Shown in pieces: positions 1 to 9,003 of a DNA stretch of 64,000 bases (positions within the stretch are counted from its first letter, which is position 1; every line of letters starts with the position of its first letter). The DNA lies in assembly GCA_003168375.1 (NCBI GenBank), contig PMSI01000001.1, positions 1,798,001 through 1,862,000 of the forward strand, read 5' to 3'. The stretch is from Vulcanimicrobiota bacterium. Lineage in GTDB: Bacteria > Vulcanimicrobiota > Vulcanimicrobiia > Vulcanimicrobiales > Vulcanimicrobiaceae. The notes beneath the pieces are model-generated. The model saw nothing but the letters and a program-made list of their open reading frames with translations. It was not told the DNA's origin and made no database searches. The position numbers were made by a program, and so were the translations under genes.

Positions 1-132
1 CGGCACGGCTTCGTCCGGATCGACGAATCTAGGGATGACCGGTGGTCCCTTACCACGACCGGCGGACACGGGCCGAACGTGCCGGCCTGGATTCGCGTAA
101 CGAACGGAGTAGACACCCATGCCATCCGGTAA
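1..132 (+). CDS. Possible C-terminal end of an upstream protein, cut by the window edge
   Basis: Frame 1 is open from the first base to a TAA at 130-132, giving 43 residues that include GGHGPNVPAWIRVTNG. The composition looks like real protein. It would overlap the start of the acyl carrier protein gene by 14 bases, a tight spacing typical of this genome. I do not recognise the family. The fragment is too short to exclude a chance open frame. Confidence 0.35.
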   Translation, partial: RHGFVRIDESRDDRWSLTTTGGHGPNVPAWIRVTNGVDTHAIR

Positions 133-370
133 CGACACGAAGTTGAAGCAGACGCTGGCGCAGGTCCTGGGCGTTCCGGAAAGCGGTATCGGCGATGAAA
201 CGTCGATGGACACGGTGCCGCAGTGGGATTCGCTGAAGCACCTCAACTTGGTGCTCGCAATCGAGGAGCAATTCGGCGTGTCGCTCACCGAAGAGCAGTC
301 GTTCGAGATCTTGAGCTACCCCCTCGCGAAGGCCGTCCTCGCCGAGCACGGGATCGACTTCGCAGCATGA
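119..370 (+). CDS. Acyl carrier protein
   Basis: An 83-residue carrier protein of normal ACP length. The phosphopantetheine site is visible as WDSLKHL, with Ser38 as the expected attachment residue, followed by the usual helix LAIEEQFGVSLTEE. It would carry an acyl or aminoacyl group as a thioester on a flexible arm in the cytoplasm. The ATG at 119 has a GGAG about 9 bases upstream. Its stop overlaps the ATG of an AMP-forming ligase (ATGA), which suggests the ligase loads this carrier. The setting is a surface-polysaccharide locus rather than fatty acid synthesis, so a dedicated carrier for sugar acylation is likely (inference). Confidence 0.9.
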   Translation: MPSGNDTKLKQTLAQVLGVPESGIGDETSMDTVPQWDSLKHLNLVLAIEEQFGVSLTEEQSFEILSYPLAKAVLAEHGIDFAA

Positions 371-1761
371 GCGCCGCGAACGATCGCGCCACGGTCGCGA
401 TCGACACCGTGATCGCGCGAATGGCGGGGTACGGTCCGAAGCCGGCGATCTTCTTCAAAGGCATCGAGTACAGCTACGAGCGGTTTCTAGAGCTGGTCGC
501 GGGCTGGCGGGCCCGCTTCGCAGGGCTGGGCATCAGCGCCGGCTCGGTCGTGGCCGTGCTCGGTGACTACTCGCCGAGCACGTGTGCGCTCTTCTTCGCG
601 CTGATGCAGGAGCGCGCGATCGTCGTTCCCTTCACGAAGAGCATCCACGCCGAGTTGGAGCGATTCATCGAGATCGCTGGCGTCGAAATCCTGATCACCA
701 TCGACTCGGACGACCGCGATGAGGCGCGACGCATCGGCGGCCTGCCCAAGAACGCATTGATCGAGGCGTTTCTGGCGGAGGGGATGCCCGGGCTCGTCGT
801 CTTCACGTCAGGGTCGACCGGCGAACCGAAGGGCATCCTGCACAACTGCGAGCACGTCATGAAGAAGTTCGCCACGGAGCGGCCGGGGTGGCGCTCGATC
901 CTCTTCCTGCTCATGGACCACTTCGGCGGGTTCAACACGTTTCTCGGAGCCTTCGCATACGGCGGCGTTGCGATCTGCGTTCGCGACCGCAGCCCGGAGG
1001 CGGTCTGCGAGTCGATTCAGCAGGCTCGCGCGACGCTGCTGCCGACGACGCCCACATTCATCAATCTGCTGATCGCCTCGAACGTCTATCGTGCGTTCGA
1101 CTGCTCCTCGGTTCGGATGATCACCTATGGAACCGAGGTGATGCCGGAAGCGACGCTCGCCAAGGTCCGCGCGATCTTCCCGAACGCGCAGATCAAGCAG
1201 ACCTACGGGCTCTCCGAGCTCGGCGTGCTGCGCTCGAAATCAGAGAGCGACGCGTCGCTATGGGTCAAAATCGGGGGCGACGGGTTCGAAGTCAAGATCA
1301 TCGACGACGTGTTGTGGGTTCGGTCCGAAGCGAACATGGTCGGGTATCTCAACGCGCCGAGCCCTTTCGACGACGAAGGCTGGATGTGTACGGGCGACCA
1401 TGTCGAGACGAAGGGCGAGTACATGCGCATCATCGGCCGCAAGTCGGAGATGATCAACGTGGGCGGGCAGAAAGTGTTCCCGGCCGAAGTCGAGACGGTG
1501 CTGCTCGAGGCGCCGAACGTTCGAGAGGCGACGGTTTTCGGAGCGCCGCATCCGATCATGGGGCAAGTTGCGCACGCTCGCATCTCCTTGCACGCGCCGG
1601 AGTCACCCGAAAGCGTCACCGAGCGGCTGCGCGCGCATTGCATCCGGCGCCTTCAGAAGTACAAGATCCCGGTCCGTTTCACGATCGTCGCGGATGAGAC
1701 GCTGCGATCGGACCGCTTCAAGAAGATCCGGTCCGGCCTTTCGGATGCCCCGATATCGTGA
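367..1761 (+). CDS. AMP-forming acyl/aminoacyl ligase (ANL superfamily) paired with the ACP
   Basis: A 464-residue adenylate-forming enzyme expected to activate a carboxylic acid with ATP and transfer it to the neighbouring carrier protein. The phosphate loop FTSGSTGEPKG lies at about 146-156, TYG at 279-281, the TGD aspartate at 343 and the hinge motif GRKSEMINVGG at about 357-367. A C-terminal Lys pair (RFKKIR, about 452-453) is in the position of the catalytic lysine. The start at 367 gives an ATGA overlap with the ACP stop; an upstream in-frame start would lie inside the ACP gene. The protein is shorter than most acyl-CoA synthetases (500-560), as is common for carrier-loading ligases. 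The substrate cannot be read from the sequence. Confidence 0.85.
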   Translation: MSAANDRATVAIDTVIARMAGYGPKPAIFFKGIEYSYERFLELVAGWRARFAGLGISAGSVVAVLGDYSPSTCALFFALMQERAIVVPFTKSIHAELERFIEIAGVEILITIDSDDRDEARRIGGLPKNALIEAFLAEGMPGLVVFTSGSTGEPKGILHNCEHVMKKFATERPGWRSILFLLMDHFGGFNTFLGAFAYGGVAICVRDRSPEAVCESIQQARATLLPTTPTFINLLIASNVYRAFDCSSVRMITYGTEVMPEATLAKVRAIFPNAQIKQTYGLSELGVLRSKSESDASLWVKIGGDGFEVKIIDDVLWVRSEANMVGYLNAPSPFDDEGWMCTGDHVETKGEYMRIIGRKSEMINVGGQKVFPAEVETVLLEAPNVREATVFGAPHPIMGQVAHARISLHAPESPESVTERLRAHCIRRLQKYKIPVRFTIVADETLRSDRFKKIRSGLSDAPIS

Positions 1762-2828
1762 AGATCCGCGACGCCCAGGACGGCGATTTCGCGGCGATAG
1801 CACGAATGGCTCAGCGCAGCGATCTGTTCGTCGGTGAGCTGAGCGAAGCCGGCTTTCCGTCGATGCTTGCGTGGCTGTACGTCGAAGCGCCCTCGAAGAT
1901 ACGGCTGCAGTTCGTCGCGGAACACGAAGAAGAGGTGGTGGCGCACTACGGAGCGGCGTCGATCGAGTACAAGCTTTACGACGAAACCTGCGTCGCCGGA
2001 TTCGCCTCGAACTTGGTCATCGACCCCGATCATCGCGCCGGCATGCTGTTCATTTCGCTCCAGTCGTACCTGCAGCGAGAATATCAGAAGAAGAACTTCC
2101 GCTTCGTGTACGGTCTCGTCACCCGAGCCAACGTACTGGAGCCGCACCTGCGTACGGGGTGGAAGAAGATCGGGATGGTGCCGGTCTATGCCAAGCCGTT
2201 CGACTTCCCGGCCGTGGCGGCGTCGGCGCTTCGTCATCCGCTGTCGCGAGCGCTCGCGTTCGCTCCGCTGAAGGCGGCCGAGTCGCTCTGGCGTGTCCGG
2301 TGGTCGCGGCGCTCCCGCACCGTCAGCGTCGACGAAGCAGCGCGCTTCGAGGCCGACGCCGATCGTTTCTTGGCCGAGTTCACCGCCTCGCTCGAGATCG
2401 GCGCGGTCCGGTCGCGCGAGATCCTCAACTGGCGATTCGCCGGGTACTCCGAGCGCGGCTACCGGCTCTTCGTGGCCCGGCAAGACGGACACGTGGCCGG
2501 CTACGTGGTGACACGACGTATGCCGCTCAAGCACTTGGATGCGCTCGTCCTGGTCGACATCGCATTCGATCCCGCTCGAACCGAGGTCGGTGAGGCGCTC
2601 TTGCGCCACTGCGATCGTGAGGCGATGCGAGCGGGAGTCGACGTCTCGGCGGCGATCATGAATTCGTCTTCGCCCTTCGCTCCGTACCTTCGGAGATTCG
2701 GGTACCTCAAGACGCCGGAGTCCTTCACGCTGGTGGTCCACGCCCCCCGGGGTGCGCCGGGACCGCCGTTCGCTGAAGCGCTGTTCCCGCACTGGCACGT
2801 CACATGGTTCGATCACGACTACGTATGA
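1758..2828 (+). CDS. Two-lobed GNAT-family acyltransferase
   Basis: A 356-residue protein that begins like a GNAT enzyme (MKIRDAQDGDFAAIARMAQ). The first lobe covers roughly residues 1-150 and includes VIDPDHRAGMLFISLQ, the region that normally binds the pantetheine pyrophosphate. A second GNAT-like lobe follows around 200-356 (GYVVTRRMP and IAFDPARTEVGEALL). The GTG start overlaps the ligase stop (GTGA), so the two are probably translated together. The likely role is transfer of an acyl group, possibly straight from the ACP, to an amino-sugar or other glycan precursor. The acceptor is unknown. Confidence 0.75.
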   Translation: MKIRDAQDGDFAAIARMAQRSDLFVGELSEAGFPSMLAWLYVEAPSKIRLQFVAEHEEEVVAHYGAASIEYKLYDETCVAGFASNLVIDPDHRAGMLFISLQSYLQREYQKKNFRFVYGLVTRANVLEPHLRTGWKKIGMVPVYAKPFDFPAVAASALRHPLSRALAFAPLKAAESLWRVRWSRRSRTVSVDEAARFEADADRFLAEFTASLEIGAVRSREILNWRFAGYSERGYRLFVARQDGHVAGYVVTRRMPLKHLDALVLVDIAFDPARTEVGEALLRHCDREAMRAGVDVSAAIMNSSSPFAPYLRRFGYLKTPESFTLVVHAPRGAPGPPFAEALFPHWHVTWFDHDYV

Positions 2829-2900
2829 CGACGGAGAGCGCCTGGCCGCCCGGGGCGGCCTGAAGGGGGCGGCGATTCCGGCGGAGCATCGTCTTTTGCG

Positions 2901-3629
2901 ATGGGTGAGTTTCGACACATCGAACCGCAGGCTGCGCGCCACCTGATCGCAGGGCATCCGACGTGGTATCACCGGATCGAAGTCGCGCCGGGTATCGTGA
3001 CACCCGGAATCAACGACTCCGAGCGCACGCTGGCGGCGCTCGAACTGCCCGAGGATCTCCGAGGCAAGACCGTGCTCGATATCGGGACGCGCGACGGTTT
3101 CTTCGCTTTCGCCTGTGAGCGGCGCGGAGCCGACGTGCTCGCGGTGGATTACATGCCCGTTGAAGCGACGGGCTTCGGGATCGCCGCCCAGCTACTCGGC
3201 TCGCAGGTGCGCTACCAGCGCGAGAACATCTACAATCTGCGTGCCGAAACGATCGGCAGCTTCGACATCGTGCTCATGCTGGGGCTTCTCTACCACCTAC
3301 CCGACCTGGTCGGCGCGCTCTCGACGGTGAGGCCCCTCTGCCGCGACCGGCTCTACGTCGAGTCGCACGTGTGCGACGTAGACTTCCCGGATTTGGCGGA
3401 CAAGCCGTTCGCGCACTTCTGCCAAGGTTCATCGCTGAACGCTGATCCGACGAATTACTGGGCGCCGACCACGCGGTGCGTCGAGGCAATGCTCGACGAG
3501 TGCGGCTTCAGCGTCTCGAAGACGACGCGCCTCGGAAGCCGGAGCATCTGCGAAGCGGCCGCCACGGTCGACTCCGGACGCTATTACCGCGCCATTGCTC
3601 TCGGCGAAGAAGTGCCCACGATCGACTGA
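2901..3629 (+). CDS. SAM-dependent methyltransferase, CmoB-like fold
   Basis: A 242-residue class I methyltransferase. The SAM-binding motif VLDIGTRDGFFAF is at about 58-70, with the acidic residue AVDYM after the next strand. The start WYHRIEVAPGIVTPG and the stretch LPEDLRGKTVLDIG resemble the DUF1698/CmoB group, but the protein is much shorter than CmoB (about 320). In polysaccharide loci, enzymes of this type usually methylate sugars or modify lipids. It follows the GNAT gene after about 70 bases. The substrate is not predictable. Confidence 0.75.
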   Translation: MGEFRHIEPQAARHLIAGHPTWYHRIEVAPGIVTPGINDSERTLAALELPEDLRGKTVLDIGTRDGFFAFACERRGADVLAVDYMPVEATGFGIAAQLLGSQVRYQRENIYNLRAETIGSFDIVLMLGLLYHLPDLVGALSTVRPLCRDRLYVESHVCDVDFPDLADKPFAHFCQGSSLNADPTNYWAPTTRCVEAMLDECGFSVSKTTRLGSRSICEAAATVDSGRYYRAIALGEEVPTID

Positions 3630-3709
3630 GCTCCTCTCCGAGCGGGCCGCCGATCGGGTAGCGGTCCCCGGCTGGAGGTAACTCGCCCTGGCGATCTGAA
3701 CGTCCGCGT

Positions 3710-6079
3710 GTGGCGAATCCGTGGCGATCCGCGGCGGTGACGATTGTGGCGCGCAACTACCTTCCGTTCGCGCGCACGTTGATGGCGTCGTTCGCCGCAG
3801 CCGACCCTGCGGTGGACCGCTTCGTGTTCGTCGTCGATGCCGTCGAGGCCGTGCCCGAGATGCGCGACGCGACGGTCCTCGTTCCCAGCGACGTCTTCGA
3901 TTACGAAGAGTACGCGGGCCTCGCGTACTCCTTCGATATCACCGAGCTGTCGACGTGCGTGAAGCCGTTCGTCCTGCGTCATCTCCTCGACCGAGGATAT
4001 GACCGCGCGTTCTACTTCGATCCGGACATCGAGGTCTTCGGGCCCATCGACGTGGTGCGCGACCCGCTCGACGCCGCCGATATCGTCTTGACGCCGCACA
4101 CGACCGAGCCGATACCCCTCGACGGGAAATTGCCGGACGAGATCACGCTGTTGCGAGCGGGTTCGTACAACCTGGGTTTCATCGGAGTCGCGAACCGGGC
4201 GCCGGCGCGGGACTTCCTCGACTGGTGGGCGGCGCGGCTCGAGCGTTACTGCGTCAACGACGTCGTATCGGGACTCTTCACCGACCAAAAGTGGATCGAC
4301 CTCGTCCCCGGACTGGTCGAGCGCGTCGCAATCGTGCGGCATCGCGGGTGCAACGTCGCGTACTGGAACCTGCATTCGCGCCGAATCGATCCGACGGTAC
4401 CCTTGCAGCTTGCGAGCGGGGAGCCGATCGTGTTCTTTCACTACAGCGGCTTCAATCCGCGCACCCCGGAGATACTCTCGAAACACCAGACGCGGATCGA
4501 TCTGGCGGGCGAGCCCGGGTTGGCGAAGCTCCTCAGCGAGTATGCCGGGCGTGTCATGGCGAACGGTTTTTCGGATGCGTCCCGGACGGCGTATGCGTTC
4601 TCTCGCTTCAGTAACGGCGTAGCGACCGACACGTTCAGCCGCTCGGTCTTGCGCGAAGCGCGAATCGGCGGATATCGTTTTCCCGACCCCGCCGACGTCT
4701 TCGCGGAGCCGTCCGCGTGGCGTTTTCTCAATGAGCCGGTCGACGAAGATGCGACCGCGATACCGCAGCCGCTGACGCGCTACCTGTACGAACTCTGGAA
4801 GAAGCGCCCTGACCTGCGCGCCACTTTTCCGCAGGTCCTGTCGGGCGATCGCGAGCGATTTGTGAACTGGCTGCGCAACGACTCGACAACGGGAGTCGAT
4901 CGAGCGTATCTGGCCGAGGCGGGATTGCGTGTTCGCCCGCAGCGGCTGGGCCCCAGTTTCGAGGGTGTCAACGTCGCGGGCTACTTCAAGACCGAATCAG
5001 GGGTCGGCGAAGCCGGGCGGGGGCACGTCGCGGCTCTGCGCGCGGCGGGAATTCCGACGCGACTGGTCGATTTCTCCGCGCATTCTCCGAGCCGGGCGGC
5101 GGACACGAGCATCGCCGGGCGCGAGGGTGACGGTGTGTATCCGATCAACCTCGTGTGCGTCAATGCCGATCAGGTCGCCACATTCTTGGCCAAGAACGGC
5201 GACGGGTTCTTTCGCGGCAAGTACAACATCGGGTCGTGGTGGTGGGAACTCCCGGAATTTCCCGACGCGTGGCTCGACGCGTTCGAGCCGTTCGACGAGA
5301 TCTGGGTCGGAACGCAGTATATTGCTGCCGCGATCGCGCCGAAATCGCCGGTTCCGGTGGTGATCGTGCCGCCGGTCGTGAGCGTCGGTGCGGTCCGACT
5401 TGGCCGCAAGGCGGATTTCGGCCTCGACCCGGACGACACGGTATTTCTCTTCGTGTACGACTACTTGAGCGTATTCGGACGGAAGAATCCGCTCGGCGCG
5501 ATCGAGGCGTTCAGACGCGCCTTTCCCGATCGCCGCGCGCGTGTGCGGCTGGTGATGAAATCGATCAACAGCGAGTTCGATCTTGCGGCGTACGAGAGCG
5601 TGCGAGACGCCGCCGCCGAGGACGACCGGATCGTGCTCATCGACGGTTACTTATCGCGTCGGCAAAAGAACGAGCTGCTGGGCGCCTGCGACGCATACCT
5701 TTCGCTTCACCGCGCTGAAGGCTTTGGATACACGCTAGCCGAGGCGATGACGCTCGGTAAGCCGGTCATCGCGACCGCGTTCTCCGGCTCCGCCGATCTC
5801 GTCACCGGCTCGAATGCCTTCCCGATCCCATACGACTTGGTGCCGGTCGGTCCAGGAAACGGCCCGTACGCGGCCGATCAAATGTGGGCCGAGCCCGACC
5901 TCGACCACGCCGCAGCGGCGCTGCGCCGCGTCTACGAGCGCCCGACCGATGCGCGCCGTCTCGGGGAACGCGCTCGCTCCGACGTTCTCGGCAAGTACGG
6001 GACGGCAGCCGTCGCTCGCATCGCAGGCGAGCGCATCGAACGCATCCTGGGCCGGCTCCCCGAAAGGATTTCCGTTTGA
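3710..6079 (+). CDS. Bidomain glycosyltransferase: GT8-like N-terminus plus GT4 C-terminus
   Basis: A 789-residue cytoplasmic glycosyltransferase with two apparent catalytic modules. The N-terminal part (about 1-270) carries a metal/nucleotide-sugar DxD-type motif, FYFDPDIEVF, at about 101-110, as in GT8-like enzymes. From about residue 424 (NVAGYFKTESGVGEAGRG) a GT-B fold begins. It ends with the GT4 donor signature HRAEGFGYTLAEAMTLGKP. Two catalytic modules suggest that one protein adds two successive sugars to a surface glycan. The GTG start is the first plausible one; no strong Shine-Dalgarno sequence is visible. The next gene starts inside the stop codon (TTGA). Confidence 0.8.
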   Translation: MANPWRSAAVTIVARNYLPFARTLMASFAAADPAVDRFVFVVDAVEAVPEMRDATVLVPSDVFDYEEYAGLAYSFDITELSTCVKPFVLRHLLDRGYDRAFYFDPDIEVFGPIDVVRDPLDAADIVLTPHTTEPIPLDGKLPDEITLLRAGSYNLGFIGVANRAPARDFLDWWAARLERYCVNDVVSGLFTDQKWIDLVPGLVERVAIVRHRGCNVAYWNLHSRRIDPTVPLQLASGEPIVFFHYSGFNPRTPEILSKHQTRIDLAGEPGLAKLLSEYAGRVMANGFSDASRTAYAFSRFSNGVATDTFSRSVLREARIGGYRFPDPADVFAEPSAWRFLNEPVDEDATAIPQPLTRYLYELWKKRPDLRATFPQVLSGDRERFVNWLRNDSTTGVDRAYLAEAGLRVRPQRLGPSFEGVNVAGYFKTESGVGEAGRGHVAALRAAGIPTRLVDFSAHSPSRAADTSIAGREGDGVYPINLVCVNADQVATFLAKNGDGFFRGKYNIGSWWWELPEFPDAWLDAFEPFDEIWVGTQYIAAAIAPKSPVPVVIVPPVVSVGAVRLGRKADFGLDPDDTVFLFVYDYLSVFGRKNPLGAIEAFRRAFPDRRARVRLVMKSINSEFDLAAYESVRDAAAEDDRIVLIDGYLSRRQKNELLGACDAYLSLHRAEGFGYTLAEAMTLGKPVIATAFSGSADLVTGSNAFPIPYDLVPVGPGNGPYAADQMWAEPDLDHAAAALRRVYERPTDARRLGERARSDVLGKYGTAAVARIAGERIERILGRLPERISV

Positions 6080-8208
6080 ACGGTCGCATGGTCGACGAGG
6101 ACGTGCAGCCATCCGAAGGGACCGTCCACAACGGCAACGTCCCGGGGCCGGCCGAGACGAGTACAGTCGCCCGGAACGGCGCCTCCGCTCACCCCGTGAA
6201 AGCGCCGGTTGAAATTCCCGCCGCCTCCGGTCCGGTCGGCGAGGAGGCCCCCTCGTCTGCGCCGATCGCCCCGGCGACGCCCGCGCTTCCGGGCGCGCCC
6301 AGATCGTTCTTCGGACGAATCATCGGGCGCGTAACCCGGTTTCAGACGGCGCGGCAGGACGCCGTCAACGCGCAGCAGGACTCCGTCAACGCGCGGCAGG
6401 ACGCCGTCAATGCCCGGCTCGCGGCGCAGCTCGGTCATCTCGAGGCGATGCCGCGCGAGATCGTGGCGTTGCGCCGCGACCTTCACGACGCCGCGATCGA
6501 TTTCGGTGTGGTCGCGGACCGCATGCGCGCGTTCGAGAACACGCGCCGAGTCGTCGACCGCATGCCCGCGTATCGGTCCGAGGTTCGCAACCAGCGGCGG
6601 CAGATCGCCGAACTTCGCGAGCACCTGGCCGCGCTGTCGGCTCGGCTCAGCTTTTTCCAGCGCGAAGGCACGCCGCTGCGCAGCGATGTGAGGGCGATCC
6701 GCAACGAGATCGCATCGCTGCGTACCGGATGGGGGAAGCTCGAAGATGTCGTCGGTGAGACGCAAGATTTTAGCCGAAGCACCGCGGAACGCCTCGACGA
6801 GCTCGCACGTGATGCTGAAGAAAACGCCCTCCGCAGCTCGCTTGGGGAAACGGAGCTCCACGCCGCGGTCGAAGAACTCGAACGGCGGTTGTCGGAGGCG
6901 GCGCAACACGTGACGTCGCTGATCGAAGCGCGCGGCCGGGAGAGCGAGATCGCGCTCGGCGAGCTCCGGTCCGAACTCGCGGCGAATCACGACCACCTTC
7001 GTCGCAGCCTCCACGATCCCATCGACCGCGCACTGCGGACGAGCGCGACGCTGCGGACCGCATTCGACAGCATGACGGCTGAAGTTGCCGGCGATCGTGA
7101 GCGGTCGGCGGCGGCCGGACTCCGTTTGAATGCCGCGGAAGAGCAGTTGCAACGCCTGGAGTCGGCGGCTGCCGAACTCGCCGGGCAAGCCTCTGCGCTC
7201 GAGGAACGAGCGCAGGTCTTGATGGCGGTTCAACAGCGGGTCGCCGAAATTGCCGACGCGGTCGACCGCATCCGGCATGCCACCGCCGCCGACCAAGCGG
7301 TGATGTCATCGCGCATCTCCGACATCGCCGGCGCACTGAATGACATGCGCGATTCGGCGGCCGCAGACCGCGCGGCGACGGCGAGCATCCTGGAGGATGG
7401 CGCACCCATCCGGAGCGAGCTGGAGCGGCTCGCCGCCGAGCTCGCGTCGCTGCGCAGCCGGCTGCTGGCGACGCCGTACATGAGCGCGCCGCCGGACGCT
7501 TGGCCCGCGCTTCGACTCTCGACCCCGGATGACTTTGATTACCTCGGGTTCGAGAACGTATTTCGCGGTCCCGAGGCGTTCATCCGCGAACGATTGCGCG
7601 CGTATCTCCCGCTCGTCGAGGGTCGAGCGCCCATCGTCGAGCTCGGCTCCGGACGCGGCGAGTTCCTGGAGATCATGCGCGAGAACGGACTCGCGGCGAC
7701 CGGAGTCGAGCTCAATCCGGATGCCGTCGCTCGCATGCGCGCGAAAGGTCTCGAAAACGTCGTCACCGGCGATGCGAACGCGTACCTGGCCGGGCTCGCG
7801 GAAAGCAGCGTCGGCGCGATCTTCTCGGCGCAGTTCGCCGAACATCTGCCGTTCGCAGAGCTCTTGCGCTGTTTGGAGCTCGCCCGGACGCGTCTCGTTC
7901 CCGGCGGCGTGTTCATCGCTGAAACCGTCAATCCGAATTCAATCGAGGCGTGGAAGACGTTTTACGTGGACCTCTCCCACGAAAAACCGCTGTTCCCCGA
8001 AGTGTTCGTGTTTCTCTGCCGGTCGATGGGGTTCTCGGACGTGCGGGTGTTCTATCCGAACGGAGGCGGTTTCGAAGAGTCGCTACCGACCGGCCAGCAC
8101 GAGTATGCCGTGGTTGCGACCGTCCCTAGCCTGGATGGATCGCAAACGGAAACAGCTCCCCTTGCGCGCGACCCTCGCCGTCGGCCGAAAGCGCGATCAC
8201 GCGAATAA
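6076..8208 (+). CDS. Long coiled-coil protein with C-terminal SAM methyltransferase domain
   Basis: About 710 residues. A TTG at 6076 is preferred because AAGGA lies 8 bases upstream and it overlaps the previous stop; an ATG at 6088 is the alternative. Residues about 1-90 are rich in Ala/Pro/Ser. About 90-460 are strongly heptad-like (runs of ELxxLxxxL), which predicts a long coiled coil. A methyltransferase domain follows (VELGSGRGEFLEIM at about 521). The architecture recalls coiled-coil methyltransferases that cap or measure O-antigen chains, so a chain-length or capping role is possible (inference). Its last 83 bases overlap the convergent gene on the other strand. Confidence 0.75.
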   Translation: MNGRMVDEDVQPSEGTVHNGNVPGPAETSTVARNGASAHPVKAPVEIPAASGPVGEEAPSSAPIAPATPALPGAPRSFFGRIIGRVTRFQTARQDAVNAQQDSVNARQDAVNARLAAQLGHLEAMPREIVALRRDLHDAAIDFGVVADRMRAFENTRRVVDRMPAYRSEVRNQRRQIAELREHLAALSARLSFFQREGTPLRSDVRAIRNEIASLRTGWGKLEDVVGETQDFSRSTAERLDELARDAEENALRSSLGETELHAAVEELERRLSEAAQHVTSLIEARGRESEIALGELRSELAANHDHLRRSLHDPIDRALRTSATLRTAFDSMTAEVAGDRERSAAAGLRLNAAEEQLQRLESAAAELAGQASALEERAQVLMAVQQRVAEIADAVDRIRHATAADQAVMSSRISDIAGALNDMRDSAAADRAATASILEDGAPIRSELERLAAELASLRSRLLATPYMSAPPDAWPALRLSTPDDFDYLGFENVFRGPEAFIRERLRAYLPLVEGRAPIVELGSGRGEFLEIMRENGLAATGVELNPDAVARMRAKGLENVVTGDANAYLAGLAESSVGAIFSAQFAEHLPFAELLRCLELARTRLVPGGVFIAETVNPNSIEAWKTFYVDLSHEKPLFPEVFVFLCRSMGFSDVRVFYPNGGGFEESLPTGQHEYAVVATVPSLDGSQTETAPLARDPRRRPKARSRE
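6352..6414 (+). repeat. Three tandem 21-bp repeats inside the coiled-coil gene
   Basis: Three adjacent 21-bp units (6352-6372, 6373-6393, 6394-6414) differ by only a few bases. Each encodes the heptad (R/Q)QD(A/S)VNA at the entry to the coiled coil. In-frame heptad units let the coil lengthen or shorten without a frameshift. Confidence 0.85.
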
Positions 8209-8986
8209 CGTGATCGCCGAGCGCGAGCGTGCCGGCGTCGATCCGGACCTCGTAGCCGGCGTATCGTAATGGGGGTTGATCGAGCTGTTCGGCGACGTCC
8301 GGACGCTCGGCGCCGATCCGGCCTCGAAAGAGGTGAACGTCATCGACGAGCGCGTAGACCGCGGCGGCCGGCTCCCCGCGCATGTGGTCGGCAGCCCAGC
8401 CGACGATGCTGAACGTCGCATCGTGCCCGAAGCTCGGAATCCCGGCCTCGAGTTCGGGCGACTCGCCCGTTTCGGCGACGTAATCGACGTGGATCGTCAC
8501 GCCGTCGACGATCGGCGTCTGGATCGTCAGCGACAACGCGCTTGCGCCGATCGTGATCTGCCGTTCGGGACCGCTGCGATAGGTCATCGCATCGACGAGT
8601 TGTGCGGCGGCGATCGTTCGAGCCCCATCCGCGAGCCCCGACGGCAGAACGCCTTCGAACCCCGAGTTCAGTGCGTCGGGCCCGTGCACGGCGGCGACGT
8701 CGGGGCGCGGATAGCCGCCCGTCGCCACCACGCCGAATGCCCCGTCGACCGTGATGACGATCTCCGGTGGCGCGGGGGCGTCCGGCACGTATATCCAGCC
8801 CGAGACGAAGATCGGCGCACCGCGCGGAATGAACGTCGGCTGCGCGGAGAGGTCGCTGATCCGGCGGCCCGTACCGTTGACGTCGTCGATGAACCCGTGC
8901 GCGCGCTCGCCGCTGCTCGTCATCGAAGGGAAGCGCAATCTCAGCAGCGCCGGCGCGAACGGGACATGGCCTTCCGGTCTGGGCAC
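8126..8986 (-). CDS. Unrecognised protein with two similar beta-rich domains
   Basis: About 286 residues from a GTG start; a later in-frame ATG (at FPSMTSSG) is an alternative because no clear ribosome site is visible. Two stretches look like copies of one beta-sandwich module: one around GWIYVPDAPAPPEIVITVDG and another around VGWAADHMRGEPAAAVYALVD. Each starts with a GW motif, then a Val/Asp strand, then a YEVRID- or GFEGVLP-type strand. I see no catalytic motif and no signal peptide. The placement behind the methyltransferase suggests a link to glycan assembly. The last 83 bases run antisense through the end of the coiled-coil methyltransferase gene. Confidence 0.6.
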   Translation of the reverse strand: MPRPEGHVPFAPALLRLRFPSMTSSGERAHGFIDDVNGTGRRISDLSAQPTFIPRGAPIFVSGWIYVPDAPAPPEIVITVDGAFGVVATGGYPRPDVAAVHGPDALNSGFEGVLPSGLADGARTIAAAQLVDAMTYRSGPERQITIGASALSLTIQTPIVDGVTIHVDYVAETGESPELEAGIPSFGHDATFSIVGWAADHMRGEPAAAVYALVDDVHLFRGRIGAERPDVAEQLDQPPLRYAGYEVRIDAGTLALGDHVIRVIALSADGEGRAQGELFPFAIHPG

Positions 8987-9003
8987 GTGCGATCCCGGAT
9001 CGG

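Noticed and set aside
1653-2972. A 439-codon minus-strand frame antisense to the GNAT gene
   Set aside because: Composition is typical of an antisense shadow; the plus strand encodes a clear GNAT protein coupled to its neighbours.
6352-6414. CRISPR-like repeats
   Set aside because: The units are contiguous without spacers and in frame with a heptad coiled coil.
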